DNA from: CBDEUK01 sp965250225
Lineage (GTDB): Bacteria > Pseudomonadota > Gammaproteobacteria > Eutrophobiales > Eutrophobiaceae
Reading direction: 5' to 3'
DNA length: 64,000 bases
Assembly: GCA_965250225.1 (NCBI GenBank)
Contig: CBDFNQ010000032.1
Span: forward strand, 1-64,000
In this document: positions 57,932 to 64,000 of the stretch, in pieces
Numbering within the stretch: position 1 is the first letter of the stretch
Layout: each line of letters opens with the position of its first letter
Position numbers and translations under genes: made by a program
Notes under the pieces: generated by a model
What the model was told of the DNA's origin: nothing
The model's database searches: none
Seen by the model: the letters and a program-made list of their open reading frames with translations, nothing else

Positions 57932-59395
57932 ATGCGAATTTCTGACCAAGCCCTTACCTTTGATGATGTTTTGTTGGTTCCTGCTCATTCAGACGTATTA
58001 CCCAAGGAAGTGGATCTGTCCACCAAACTGACCCGAGACGTTAGCCTTAACATTCCAATTATATCGGCTGCAATGGATACCGTCACTGAGGCAGGACTAG
58101 CCATTGCCTTGGCTCAGGAAGGGGGTATCGGCATTATCCATAAAAATATGAGTGCTGTGGCCCAGGGCAAGCAAGTCCGATTAGTCAAAAAATTCGAAAG
58201 CGGTGTGATCATCGATCCGGTTACTGTTACACCCGATACCAGCATCGAAGAAGTGCTTAGCATCACACAAAAATACAATATCTCTGGCGTTCCTGTCGTG
58301 GAAGGAGAAGCCCTTAAAGGAATCGTTACCAGCCGTGATTTACGTTTTGAAACGCAATACGATAATCCAGTGCACACGATTATGACTCAGCAGAAAGATC
58401 TGGTCACGGTCAAGGAAGGGGCAAAAGATGCGGAGATCATTGGTTTGTTGCACAAACACCGCATCGAAAAAGTTCTGATTGTAAATGATAATTTTGAATT
58501 ACGCGGTTTGATCACCGTGAAAGATATTCAAAAAGCAACGGAACATCCCAACGCTTGTAAGGATAGCTATGAACAATTACGGGTTGGTGCAGCGGTGGGT
58601 GTAGGCCCTGGTACCGATGAGCGGGTCGCGTCACTGGTGGATGCGGGTGTGGATGTCATTGTTGTCGACACAGCACATGGTCATTCAACCGGTGTGATCG
58701 ACATGATCAAATGGATCAAAAAAGAATATTCGGATATTCAGGTAATTGGTGGAAATGTCGCAACGGCCGATGGTGCTTTGGCATTGGTTGAGGCCGGTGC
58801 AGATTCGGTGAAGGTTGGCATAGGCCCAGGTTCGATTTGTACCACGCGGGTTGTTACTGGTGTCGGTGTACCCCAAATCAGCGCCATTACCAATGTGTCT
58901 GAAGCATTGAAAAAAACTGGTGTCCCGTTTATTTCTGACGGTGGTGTGCGTTATTCGGGAGATATTGCAAAAGCCATCGCTGCGGGTGCTTATTCGGTCA
59001 TGATCGGCGGCATGTTTGCTGGTACCAAAGAAGCGCCGGGCGAGGTAGAACTGTATCAAGGTCGTTCTTATAAGTCCTACCGTGGTATGGGCTCAGTTGG
59101 GGCCATGTCACAACAGCATGGGTCTTCCGATCGTTATTTCCAGGAAAGTGGAGAGATTGAAAAGCTGGTGCCTGAAGGCATAGAAGGACGTGTTCCTTAT
59201 AAAGGTGCCTTGAATAAAATTGTCTATCAATTGGTTGGAGGTGTTCGTGCTGCCATGGGATATACCGGTTGCAAGGATCTTGGTGAGATGCGTACCAAAC
59301 CACAATTTGTGCGTCTGACCAATTCCGGTATCCGCGAAAGTCATGCGCATGATGTGACGATTACCAAGGAATCACCGAATTACAGTGCAAGCTAA
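57932..59395 (+). CDS. guaB: inosine-5'-monophosphate dehydrogenase
   Basis: Converts IMP to XMP with NAD. Starting at ATG 57932 gives MRISDQALTFDDVLLVPAHS, aligned with the family start and 487 aa, the usual length; a GTG at 57920 would add four residues. Two CBS domains (about 90-205), NAD/IMP loop VKVGIGPGSICTTRVVTGVG with the catalytic Cys, and the flap region SYKSYRGMGSVGAMSQ. It precedes guaA by 63 bp in the classic operon; a 9-bp stem CTTTGAAAA / TTTTCAAAG sits in the gap at about 59402-59428. Confidence 0.97.
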   Translation: MRISDQALTFDDVLLVPAHSDVLPKEVDLSTKLTRDVSLNIPIISAAMDTVTEAGLAIALAQEGGIGIIHKNMSAVAQGKQVRLVKKFESGVIIDPVTVTPDTSIEEVLSITQKYNISGVPVVEGEALKGIVTSRDLRFETQYDNPVHTIMTQQKDLVTVKEGAKDAEIIGLLHKHRIEKVLIVNDNFELRGLITVKDIQKATEHPNACKDSYEQLRVGAAVGVGPGTDERVASLVDAGVDVIVVDTAHGHSTGVIDMIKWIKKEYSDIQVIGGNVATADGALALVEAGADSVKVGIGPGSICTTRVVTGVGVPQISAITNVSEALKKTGVPFISDGGVRYSGDIAKAIAAGAYSVMIGGMFAGTKEAPGEVELYQGRSYKSYRGMGSVGAMSQQHGSSDRYFQESGEIEKLVPEGIEGRVPYKGALNKIVYQLVGGVRAAMGYTGCKDLGEMRTKPQFVRLTNSGIRESHAHDVTITKESPNYSAS

Positions 59396-59458
59396 TACAA
59401 GCTTTGAAAAAAATACTATTTTCAAAGATGGTTTGGGATTGATTCTTACTGCATTTCT

Positions 59459-61033
59459 ATGAATGATCTTCACGCACAAAAAATCCTTATTCTGGATTTT
59501 GGTTCTCAATATACACAACTGATTGCACGCCGGGTCAGAGAGGGGAATGTATACAGTGAGATCCACCCGTTTGATATGTCTGAGCAGGACATCATCACCT
59601 TCAAACCTAATGCCATTATTCTTTCAGGCGGACCAGAATCAGTCACGGCCGCGTTAGAGGTAAAAGCCCCCGATGTCGTATTCAAACTGGGTGTGCCAGT
59701 CCTGGGTATTTGTTATGGCATGCAGACCATGGCGGCGCAATTAGGTGGCGAAGTGGCCTCATCCAATCTGCGTGAGTTTGGTTATGCGCAGATACGCGCT
59801 CGTGGACATTCGAAATTATTAAAAGACATTCAGGACGAAACCAATTCAGAAGGTCATGGTTTACTGGATGTGTGGATGAGTCACGGCGATCAGGTTACGA
59901 CATTGCCACCGGGTTTTAAGGTTATTGCTTCCACGGACAATGCGCCGATTGCAGGTATTGTCGATGAAGAACGAAAATTCTACGGCCTGCAATTTCATCC
60001 TGAAGTCACACACACGCATCAGGGCTTTGCCATTCTTGAGAGATTCATTCATGGGATAGCCGATTGTGAAGGACTTTGGACAACGGAAAAAATCATTGAT
60101 GAAATTATCGAATCGGTACAGACACAAGTCGGGGACGATCAAGTCTTACTCGGACTTTCCGGTGGTGTCGATTCATCCGTAGTTGCGGCTTTATTACATC
60201 GAGCCATAGGCGATCAGCTAACCTGTGTGTTTGTCGATAACGGATTATTGCGTTTGAACGAAGGTGATCAAGTCATGGATACCTTTGCTGAACACATGGG
60301 CGTTCATGTGATACGCGTTGATGCTGAAGACAAATTTCTGTCAGCGTTAAAAGGTGTGAGTGACCCAGAAGACAAACGCAAGATCATTGGCCGTACATTC
60401 ATTGAAATCTTTGATGAAGAATCGCATAAACTCAAAGGGGTTAAATGGTTGGCTCAGGGTACGATTTATCCTGACGTGATAGAGTCGGCGGGTGCCAAAA
60501 CGGGTAAGGCTCATCTGATCAAAACTCATCATAATGTGGGCGGCCTGCCCGATGATATGAAAATGTCACTGGTGGAACCGCTACGTGAGTTATTCAAAGA
60601 CGAAGTTAGAAAGATCGGTCTTGAGTTAGGCCTACCTGAAAAGATGATCATGCGACATCCCTTTCCAGGGCCGGGTCTGGGTGTACGCATTCTTGGTGAA
60701 GTGAAAAAACAATACGCCGATCTATTGCGTCTGGCTGATAATATTTTTATCGAGGAATTATACAAACACGATCTCTATGATAAAACGAGCCAGGCCTTTA
60801 CGATTTTTTTGCCAGTGAAATCAGTCGGTGTCATGGGTGATGCACGTAAATACGATTATGTCGTTGCATTAAGAGCTGTAGAGACTGTTGATTTTATGAC
60901 CGCACGATGGGCTCATCTGCCTTATGATTTTCTGGAAATCGTTTCCAATCGTATTATCAATGAAGTCGCTGGAATTTCACGCGTGACCTATGATATATCC
61001 AGTAAGCCACCGGCCACGATCGAGTGGGAATAG
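59459..61033 (+). CDS. guaA: GMP synthase (glutamine-hydrolysing)
   Basis: 524 residues. N-terminal class I glutaminase domain with LILDFGSQYTQLIARRVRE, nucleophile Cys in GICYGMQTMAAQLGG and FHPEVTHT. The ATP-PPase domain has LLGLSGGVDSSVVAALLHRA and the C-terminal dimerisation part has HPFPGPGLGVRILGE and ISSKPPATIEWE at the very end. It makes GMP from XMP and is cytoplasmic. Confidence 0.98.
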   Translation: MNDLHAQKILILDFGSQYTQLIARRVREGNVYSEIHPFDMSEQDIITFKPNAIILSGGPESVTAALEVKAPDVVFKLGVPVLGICYGMQTMAAQLGGEVASSNLREFGYAQIRARGHSKLLKDIQDETNSEGHGLLDVWMSHGDQVTTLPPGFKVIASTDNAPIAGIVDEERKFYGLQFHPEVTHTHQGFAILERFIHGIADCEGLWTTEKIIDEIIESVQTQVGDDQVLLGLSGGVDSSVVAALLHRAIGDQLTCVFVDNGLLRLNEGDQVMDTFAEHMGVHVIRVDAEDKFLSALKGVSDPEDKRKIIGRTFIEIFDEESHKLKGVKWLAQGTIYPDVIESAGAKTGKAHLIKTHHNVGGLPDDMKMSLVEPLRELFKDEVRKIGLELGLPEKMIMRHPFPGPGLGVRILGEVKKQYADLLRLADNIFIEELYKHDLYDKTSQAFTIFLPVKSVGVMGDARKYDYVVALRAVETVDFMTARWAHLPYDFLEIVSNRIINEVAGISRVTYDISSKPPATIEWE

Positions 61034-61045
61034 TTTGACTTCGTC

Positions 61046-61136
61046 ATACCGTGGTTTAACCACGGTATCCACACTTTCTCGTTCTGGCGAAAGCCAGAAT
61101 CCAGTGTTTTTTGTCATTCCGGGTTCGACCCGGAAT
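61046..61136. repeat. three tandem palindromic hairpins after guaA
   Basis: Stem 1 ATACCGTGGTT / AACCACGGTAT (61046-61068), stem 2 TTCTGGC / GCCAGAA with a GAAA loop (61082-61099), stem 3 ATTCCGGGT / ACCCGGAAT (61116-61136). Each is followed by CCA, and stems 1 and 3 are preceded by GTC. They look like three copies of one dispersed palindromic repeat. They may also end or protect the guaA transcript. Confidence 0.8.
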
Positions 61137-61191
61137 CCAGTCGAATAAAACCTTCAACTTATCTCAATACATGAAGTAGCATGCTTTCAAT

Positions 61192-61647
61192 ATGAACCAT
61201 AATGACGAACAATGGATGCAACAGGCATTAACCTTAGCTCACAAGGCTGAAGAAAATGGTGAGGTTCCCGTTGGTGCTTTATTAGTCAAGGATGATGAAA
61301 TCATCTCTGAAGGTTGGAATCAGCTAATAACCAAAAATGATCCCACTGCTCATGCAGAAATTCTTGCGCTACGTTCGGCAGCAAATCAAATAAATAACTA
61401 TCGTCTTGTTGATACAACGCTATACGTTACACTGGAACCTTGTGCTATGTGCGCAACGGCTTTGATCCATGCGCGGGTAAAGCGAGTCGTGTTCGGTGCC
61501 TATGATCCAAAGGCAGGTGCAGCGGGTAGTCTGTTTGATATATTGGGAACCGATAAACTCAATCATAAAATTGATGTTACTGGTGGTGTGCTTGAGGATC
61601 AATGTTCTGAATTATTACAACAGTTTTTTCGAGTCAGACGATCATAA
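61192..61647 (+). CDS. tadA: tRNA-specific adenosine deaminase
   Basis: 151 residues. Deaminates A34 of tRNA-Arg(ACG) to inosine. Zinc site HAE at 54-56 (PTAHAEILAL) and PCAMC with C84 and C87 (LEPCAMCATALIHARVKRVVFGAYD). Start ATG gives MNHNDEQWMQQALTLA, a normal N-terminus. Followed after 17 bp by pncC. Confidence 0.95.
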   Translation: MNHNDEQWMQQALTLAHKAEENGEVPVGALLVKDDEIISEGWNQLITKNDPTAHAEILALRSAANQINNYRLVDTTLYVTLEPCAMCATALIHARVKRVVFGAYDPKAGAAGSLFDILGTDKLNHKIDVTGGVLEDQCSELLQQFFRVRRS

Positions 61648-61664
61648 GATGTTAAGACAAACAA

Positions 61665-62162
61665 ATGGCAAATGAACAGACGGAACGACTAGCCCAACAA
61701 CTTGGTGAGCAGTTACTCGCACACGATTATTTTCTTGCCGTTGCGGAATCCTGCACCGGAGGTAGTTTGTCTGAAATCATGACACGCATTACAGGTAGTT
61801 CTGCCTGGTTTGATCGGGGCTTTGTTACCTATTCCAATGATTCAAAGATTGACATGCTGGGCGTCGATGAGCAAAGCCTTACGGTTCATGGTGCTGTCAG
61901 TGAGGAAGTTGCCGTGGAGATGGCACTCGGTACTTTGAAAAACAGTCGAGCAGACTTAACAGTATCCATTACGGGCATTGCCGGGCCATCGGGTGGCACA
62001 GAAGAAAAACCGGTTGGTACAGTGTGTATCGCATGGGCCGATCGAAAAGGCAATGTTCAATCAACAACGGTTCATTTTGATGGTGATAGACAGGACGTAC
62101 GTCAACAATCCTGTTTGCTTGCCATGCAGGGATTGATTGAGATGTTAGAGAAGGTTTCTTAA
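61665..62162 (+). CDS. pncC: CinA C-terminal domain protein, nicotinamide-nucleotide amidohydrolase
   Basis: 165 residues, the stand-alone CinA_C domain that converts NMN to nicotinate mononucleotide for NAD recycling. Motifs: AVAESCTGGSLSEIMTRITGSS, FVTYSNDSKIDMLGV, GAVSEEVAVEMALG and VSITGIAGPSGGTEEKPVGTV. Probably transcribed with tadA. Confidence 0.93.
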   Translation: MANEQTERLAQQLGEQLLAHDYFLAVAESCTGGSLSEIMTRITGSSAWFDRGFVTYSNDSKIDMLGVDEQSLTVHGAVSEEVAVEMALGTLKNSRADLTVSITGIAGPSGGTEEKPVGTVCIAWADRKGNVQSTTVHFDGDRQDVRQQSCLLAMQGLIEMLEKVS

Positions 62163-62462
62163 ATTGTTTCTGACCCAAACGGTGCATACTTAAGCCAGGA
62201 ACACCGTCATCTCGGCGCAGGCCGGGATCCAGATGTTATCGGTGTGCTTATTTTACTGGATCCCGGCCTCGGTTCGGACTCCTCGGCAATTGCTCCTGCA
62301 TTGCTCTACTACATCACATCCGTGTGATTATGTTTCACCCTATCTCCTCCATCCGTGGAGTCGTGCGCCGGGACGATAGTAGCGTTTTTCTAGAATGGTT
62401 TTGCTAAAGTAGGTGCTATTCTATTCTGACTCTAATAACTACACCTTATTAAGGAGTATTCA
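62163..62462. repeat. intergenic region with inverted repeat GGCCGGGATCCAG
   Basis: 300 bp with no gene. A 13-bp inverted repeat lies at 62220-62232 and 62256-62268, preceded by GTCATCTCGGCGCAG. It is related in pattern (GTCAT...CCGG...ATCCAG) to the hairpins after guaA, so probably another copy of that dispersed repeat family, here with an internal insertion. A CCGGGACGA fragment at about 62371 may be its far end. Confidence 0.65.
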
Positions 62463-62891
62463 GTGAAATTATCTCAAATCATTCTATGGTGTGTTGTTAT
62501 CATCAACAGCATAGGACTAGTCTGTTTGTACACTATAAATAAAAAGGAAGAAGTAACAGAAGACACTCAAATCCCTAATCTGATCGGAACCTGGAGTGGT
62601 GAAAATGTAACGGTGTCTGATGAAAAAGGTTACAAGGTCTGGGGTGAAAAAGTCATACACATAACGGAACAAAAAGATAGACGGTTTCGTGGCACCTTCA
62701 CCTATCCAGATGGTACGAAAAACTTCTTCGGCGTTATTTATCCTGATAATGTTTCTTTTACCTGGGTAGCCAGTAACAGTAAAGGCTTTAACCATGGACG
62801 CATCCTTGGCGAGAATAAAATTGGTGCGTGCTATGTCGAATCCTGGGAACAGGCAACCGCTGGATGTGCAACACTGGAAAGGAATGAATAA
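62463..62891 (+). CDS. hypothetical membrane-anchored protein
   Basis: 142 residues; family not recognised. One N-terminal membrane span (about 5-24, IILWCVVIINSIGLVCLYTI), then a beta-rich domain with IGTWSGENVTVSD, FRGTFTYPDGTKNFFGVIYPDN and CYVESWEQATAGCATLE, reminiscent of small lipocalin-like or avidin-like strands. GTG start at 62463 with AAGGAG 6 bases upstream. Its last 36 codons and 3' flank are duplicated at 63569-63730, beyond the toxin-antitoxin pair. Confidence 0.7.
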   Translation: MKLSQIILWCVVIINSIGLVCLYTINKKEEVTEDTQIPNLIGTWSGENVTVSDEKGYKVWGEKVIHITEQKDRRFRGTFTYPDGTKNFFGVIYPDNVSFTWVASNSKGFNHGRILGENKIGACYVESWEQATAGCATLERNE

Positions 62892-62945
62892 AATTTAGGA
62901 AATAAGTGAAAATTGATAGTGATGGTTATCTTAGAGAATGAATTA
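62784..62945. repeat. direct repeat, left copy (3' end of the hypothetical gene)
   Basis: About 160 bp, nearly identical over the first 100 and looser after, repeated at 63569-63730 (offset 785 bp). It covers the end of the coding region and about 50 bp after it. Confidence 0.9.
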
Positions 62946-63009
62946 TGGCACTGGTGCTAATTATAAAGGCGATCAGGATTACAGTTTAGAAAATGGTGCG
63001 TTTATGGTG

Positions 63010-63015
63010 TATAAT
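63010..63015 (+). promoter_or_regulatory. toxin-antitoxin promoter -10 with flanking inverted repeat
   Basis: TATAAT lies between GGTGC (62995-62999) and GCACC (63017-63021). These could form an operator for autorepression by the ParD-like antitoxin, as is general for such modules. No clear -35 is seen. Confidence 0.4.
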
Positions 63016-63051
63016 TGCACCTATTCGATTTTACCCTTTGAGGACTAAACC

Positions 63052-63306
63052 ATGTCGAGACAAAGCATTTCCTTCACCGCCCCCAACACTGAATGGCTGA
63101 AAAGAAAGGTCGATGTTGAAGGCGAATATAGGAGCAACAGTGATGCAGCAAACGACGCTATACGAAGAATGCGGGAGGCTGAGACCGAAACAGCCATGAT
63201 CCGTGCCAAACTTATCGCATCTGAGCAAAGCGGATTTACTGACCTGAATCGCGATGAGATACTGGAAAAATCCAAGGAAGAATTACGGAAGAATGGGGAA
63301 TTATAG
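63052..63306 (+). CDS. parD: ParD-like antitoxin
   Basis: 84 residues. N-terminal ribbon-helix-helix (MSRQSISFTAPNTEWLKRKV, YRSNSDAANDAIRRM) that would bind the operator DNA, and a polar C-terminal tail that would wrap the toxin. Ribosome-binding site GAGGA upstream. Its stop overlaps the toxin start by 14 bp, normal for type II modules. Confidence 0.85.
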   Translation: MSRQSISFTAPNTEWLKRKVDVEGEYRSNSDAANDAIRRMREAETETAMIRAKLIASEQSGFTDLNRDEILEKSKEELRKNGEL

Positions 63307-63576
63307 ACTTACCGAGAATGCTCAATCCGATCTTATTCGCATACATCAGTATGGTGTTCGGGCGCATGGTGAAATCCAGGCAGATGAATATTATTTTGCC
63401 TTCTTCGATTGTTTTGAACAGCTTGCAAAACAGCCTTTACTTTACCCAACTGTTGACGATATCCGCAAAGGTTACAGACGTTGTGTCTGTGGCGCAGACA
63501 GTATCTATTATCGAATTGAGAAACCGTCGTGATCGTAGCGGTGATTGGTCAGCAAAACCTGGATCAATGGCTTTAA
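63293..63576 (+). pseudogene. parE: ParE-like toxin, frameshifted near the C-terminus
   Basis: ParE/RelE-fold toxin that would attack gyrase. From ATG 63293: MGNYRLTENAQSDLIRIHQY, EQLAKQPLLYPTVDDIRKGYRR, then DSIYYRIEKPS and a stop at 63530-63532. The next frame continues with VVIVAVIGQQNLDQWL and a stop at 63576, exactly the usual ParE C-terminal strand. One base is missing near 63525. The last strand carries the toxic end in relatives, so the shift could disarm it, or it may be a sequence error. The longer frame from 63254 is not the start. Confidence 0.75.
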
Positions 63577-63730
63577 CCATGGTCACATCCTTGGCGAGAA
63601 TAAAATTGGTGCTTGCTATGTAGAGTCCTGGGAACAGGCAACCGCTGGATGTGCAACTCTGGAAAGGAATGAAAACGATCTAGGACAAAAGTGAAAATAA
63701 ACTAGTATGGCTATTGTAGAGAATAAATCA
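63569..63730. repeat. direct repeat, right copy (orphan 3' end of the hypothetical gene)
   Basis: Copy of 62784-62945 lacking the start of the gene. It joins the end of parE within a few bases, so the toxin-antitoxin pair lies exactly between the two copies. Confidence 0.9.
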
Positions 63731-63767
63731 TTATATTGACCCTAATTGCACACAAGGAAGGTAAACT

Positions 63768-63914
63768 TTGCCATCAAAATCGTACAAAATATTTCTTGAG
63801 TTAATGGAAGATGTTCATTCTTTAACAGAAACTCATACTCGTCTTAAATCTGGAAATCCTGGTCGTCATAGACTGGGGCATCTTACTATACCCAAGATCG
63901 ATGAAAGAGCTTGA
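63768..63914 (+). pseudogene. truncated 5' fragment of a possible HEPN-like gene
   Basis: 48 codons from TTG 63768 (AAGGAAGG upstream): KSYKIFLELMEDVHSLTETH, LKSGNPGRHRLGHLT, then an unrelated tail. The start resembles a family of HEPN-type proteins in which GRHRLGHLT continues into a long helical domain. Here it stops, apparently where an insertion sequence begins. Family assignment is tentative. Confidence 0.35.
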
Positions 63915-63946
63915 TGTTTATGAATTAAGAGATCAGTCTATCACCT

Positions 63947-64000
63947 ATGAGCAAGATTGAATTAACCGCAGAAAACAAATTGAAATTAGAAGCACGACAT
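63947..64000 (+). CDS. start of an IS630-like transposase, cut by window edge
   Basis: 18 codons, MSKIELTAENKLKLEARH, open to the window end. The residues resemble the N-terminus of IS630-family transposases. It follows the truncated fragment above, which it probably interrupted. Too short for certainty. Confidence 0.4.
   Translation, partial: MSKIELTAENKLKLEARH

Noticed and set aside
61041..61141. CRISPR-like array
   Set aside because: Repeats are palindromes of differing sequence with no regular spacer length and no cas genes; no CRISPR array is seen anywhere in the window.

Overview
The window is a chromosome segment from a moderately AT-rich gammaproteobacterium. The evidence is a gammaproteobacterial-type 16S rRNA gene, an rrn operon with Ile and Ala tRNAs in the spacer, and conserved gammaproteobacterial neighbourhoods: hemL-thiE-thiD facing rubredoxin, argC / DUF6776 / bactofilin / erpA / anmK / M23 peptidase / tyrS, and xseA facing guaB-guaA. 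I cannot name the genus from sequence alone.

Layout. (1) 1-1.0 kb: right end of an ISL3-type insertion sequence. (2) 1.0-6.5 kb: a minus-strand housekeeping block (DUF4332, hemL, thiE, thiD, hemJ, TlpA-like thioredoxin, DUF4126) with a 54-residue rubredoxin gene on the plus strand. The 5' end of hemJ is duplicated around a 140-bp palindromic insertion. (3) 6.8-13.8 kb: argC, DUF6776, bactofilin and erpA on plus, frameshifted anmK and a MepM-like M23 peptidase on minus, tyrS on plus. (4) 13.8-18.8 kb: an accessory pocket with two REP-associated tyrosine transposase remnants, an IS21 remnant, REP-like palindromes, and one large secreted alkaline-phosphatase-superfamily enzyme behind an 84-bp tandem repeat. 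(5) 18.8-25.0 kb: a complete rRNA operon (16S, tRNA-Ile, tRNA-Ala, 23S, 5S) with a P1-like promoter, boxA sites and terminator. Its spacers carry degenerate repeats and a large inverted repeat. (6) 25-56.5 kb: a large exopolysaccharide locus of the exosortase A (XrtA / PEP-CTERM) type. (7) 56.5-62.2 kb: xseA, guaB, guaA, tadA, pncC. (8) 62.2-64 kb: a small accessory end with a duplicated hypothetical gene, a ParDE-type toxin-antitoxin pair with a frameshifted toxin, and broken mobile DNA.

How the genes work together. The XrtA locus has a compact plus-strand core of EpsB-type glycosyl-phosphate transferase, Wza-like lipoprotein, Wzz-like chain-length protein, BY-kinase-like ATPase, outer-membrane beta-barrel and ExeA-like AAA ATPase. 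It is preceded by a 0.87-kb non-coding region with a sigma-54-like promoter. Around it lie exosortase A fused to EpsI, a Wzx-like flippase, three polysaccharide deacetylases, a FemAB-like and a CelD/BcsL-like acyltransferase, two GT4 and one GT2 glycosyltransferases, an asparagine-synthase-type amidotransferase, a DegT aminotransferase, an ATP-grasp enzyme, an LMW tyrosine phosphatase and an acyltransferase 3. The O-antigen-ligase-like gene and a sugar-transfer ATP-grasp gene are broken. No PEP-CTERM-tailed substrate is visible in the window. Next to the core is a secreted multidomain protein (DUF4124, Asp/Gly/Ser repeats, an 18-unit Pro-Ala tract, an Ig-like domain and a right-handed beta-helix). 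It is the least familiar product here and a candidate matrix or polysaccharide-acting protein.

Several genes are interrupted by single-base frameshifts in short A/T runs (anmK, the ligase, parE). Real decay and sequencing error cannot be separated without reads.
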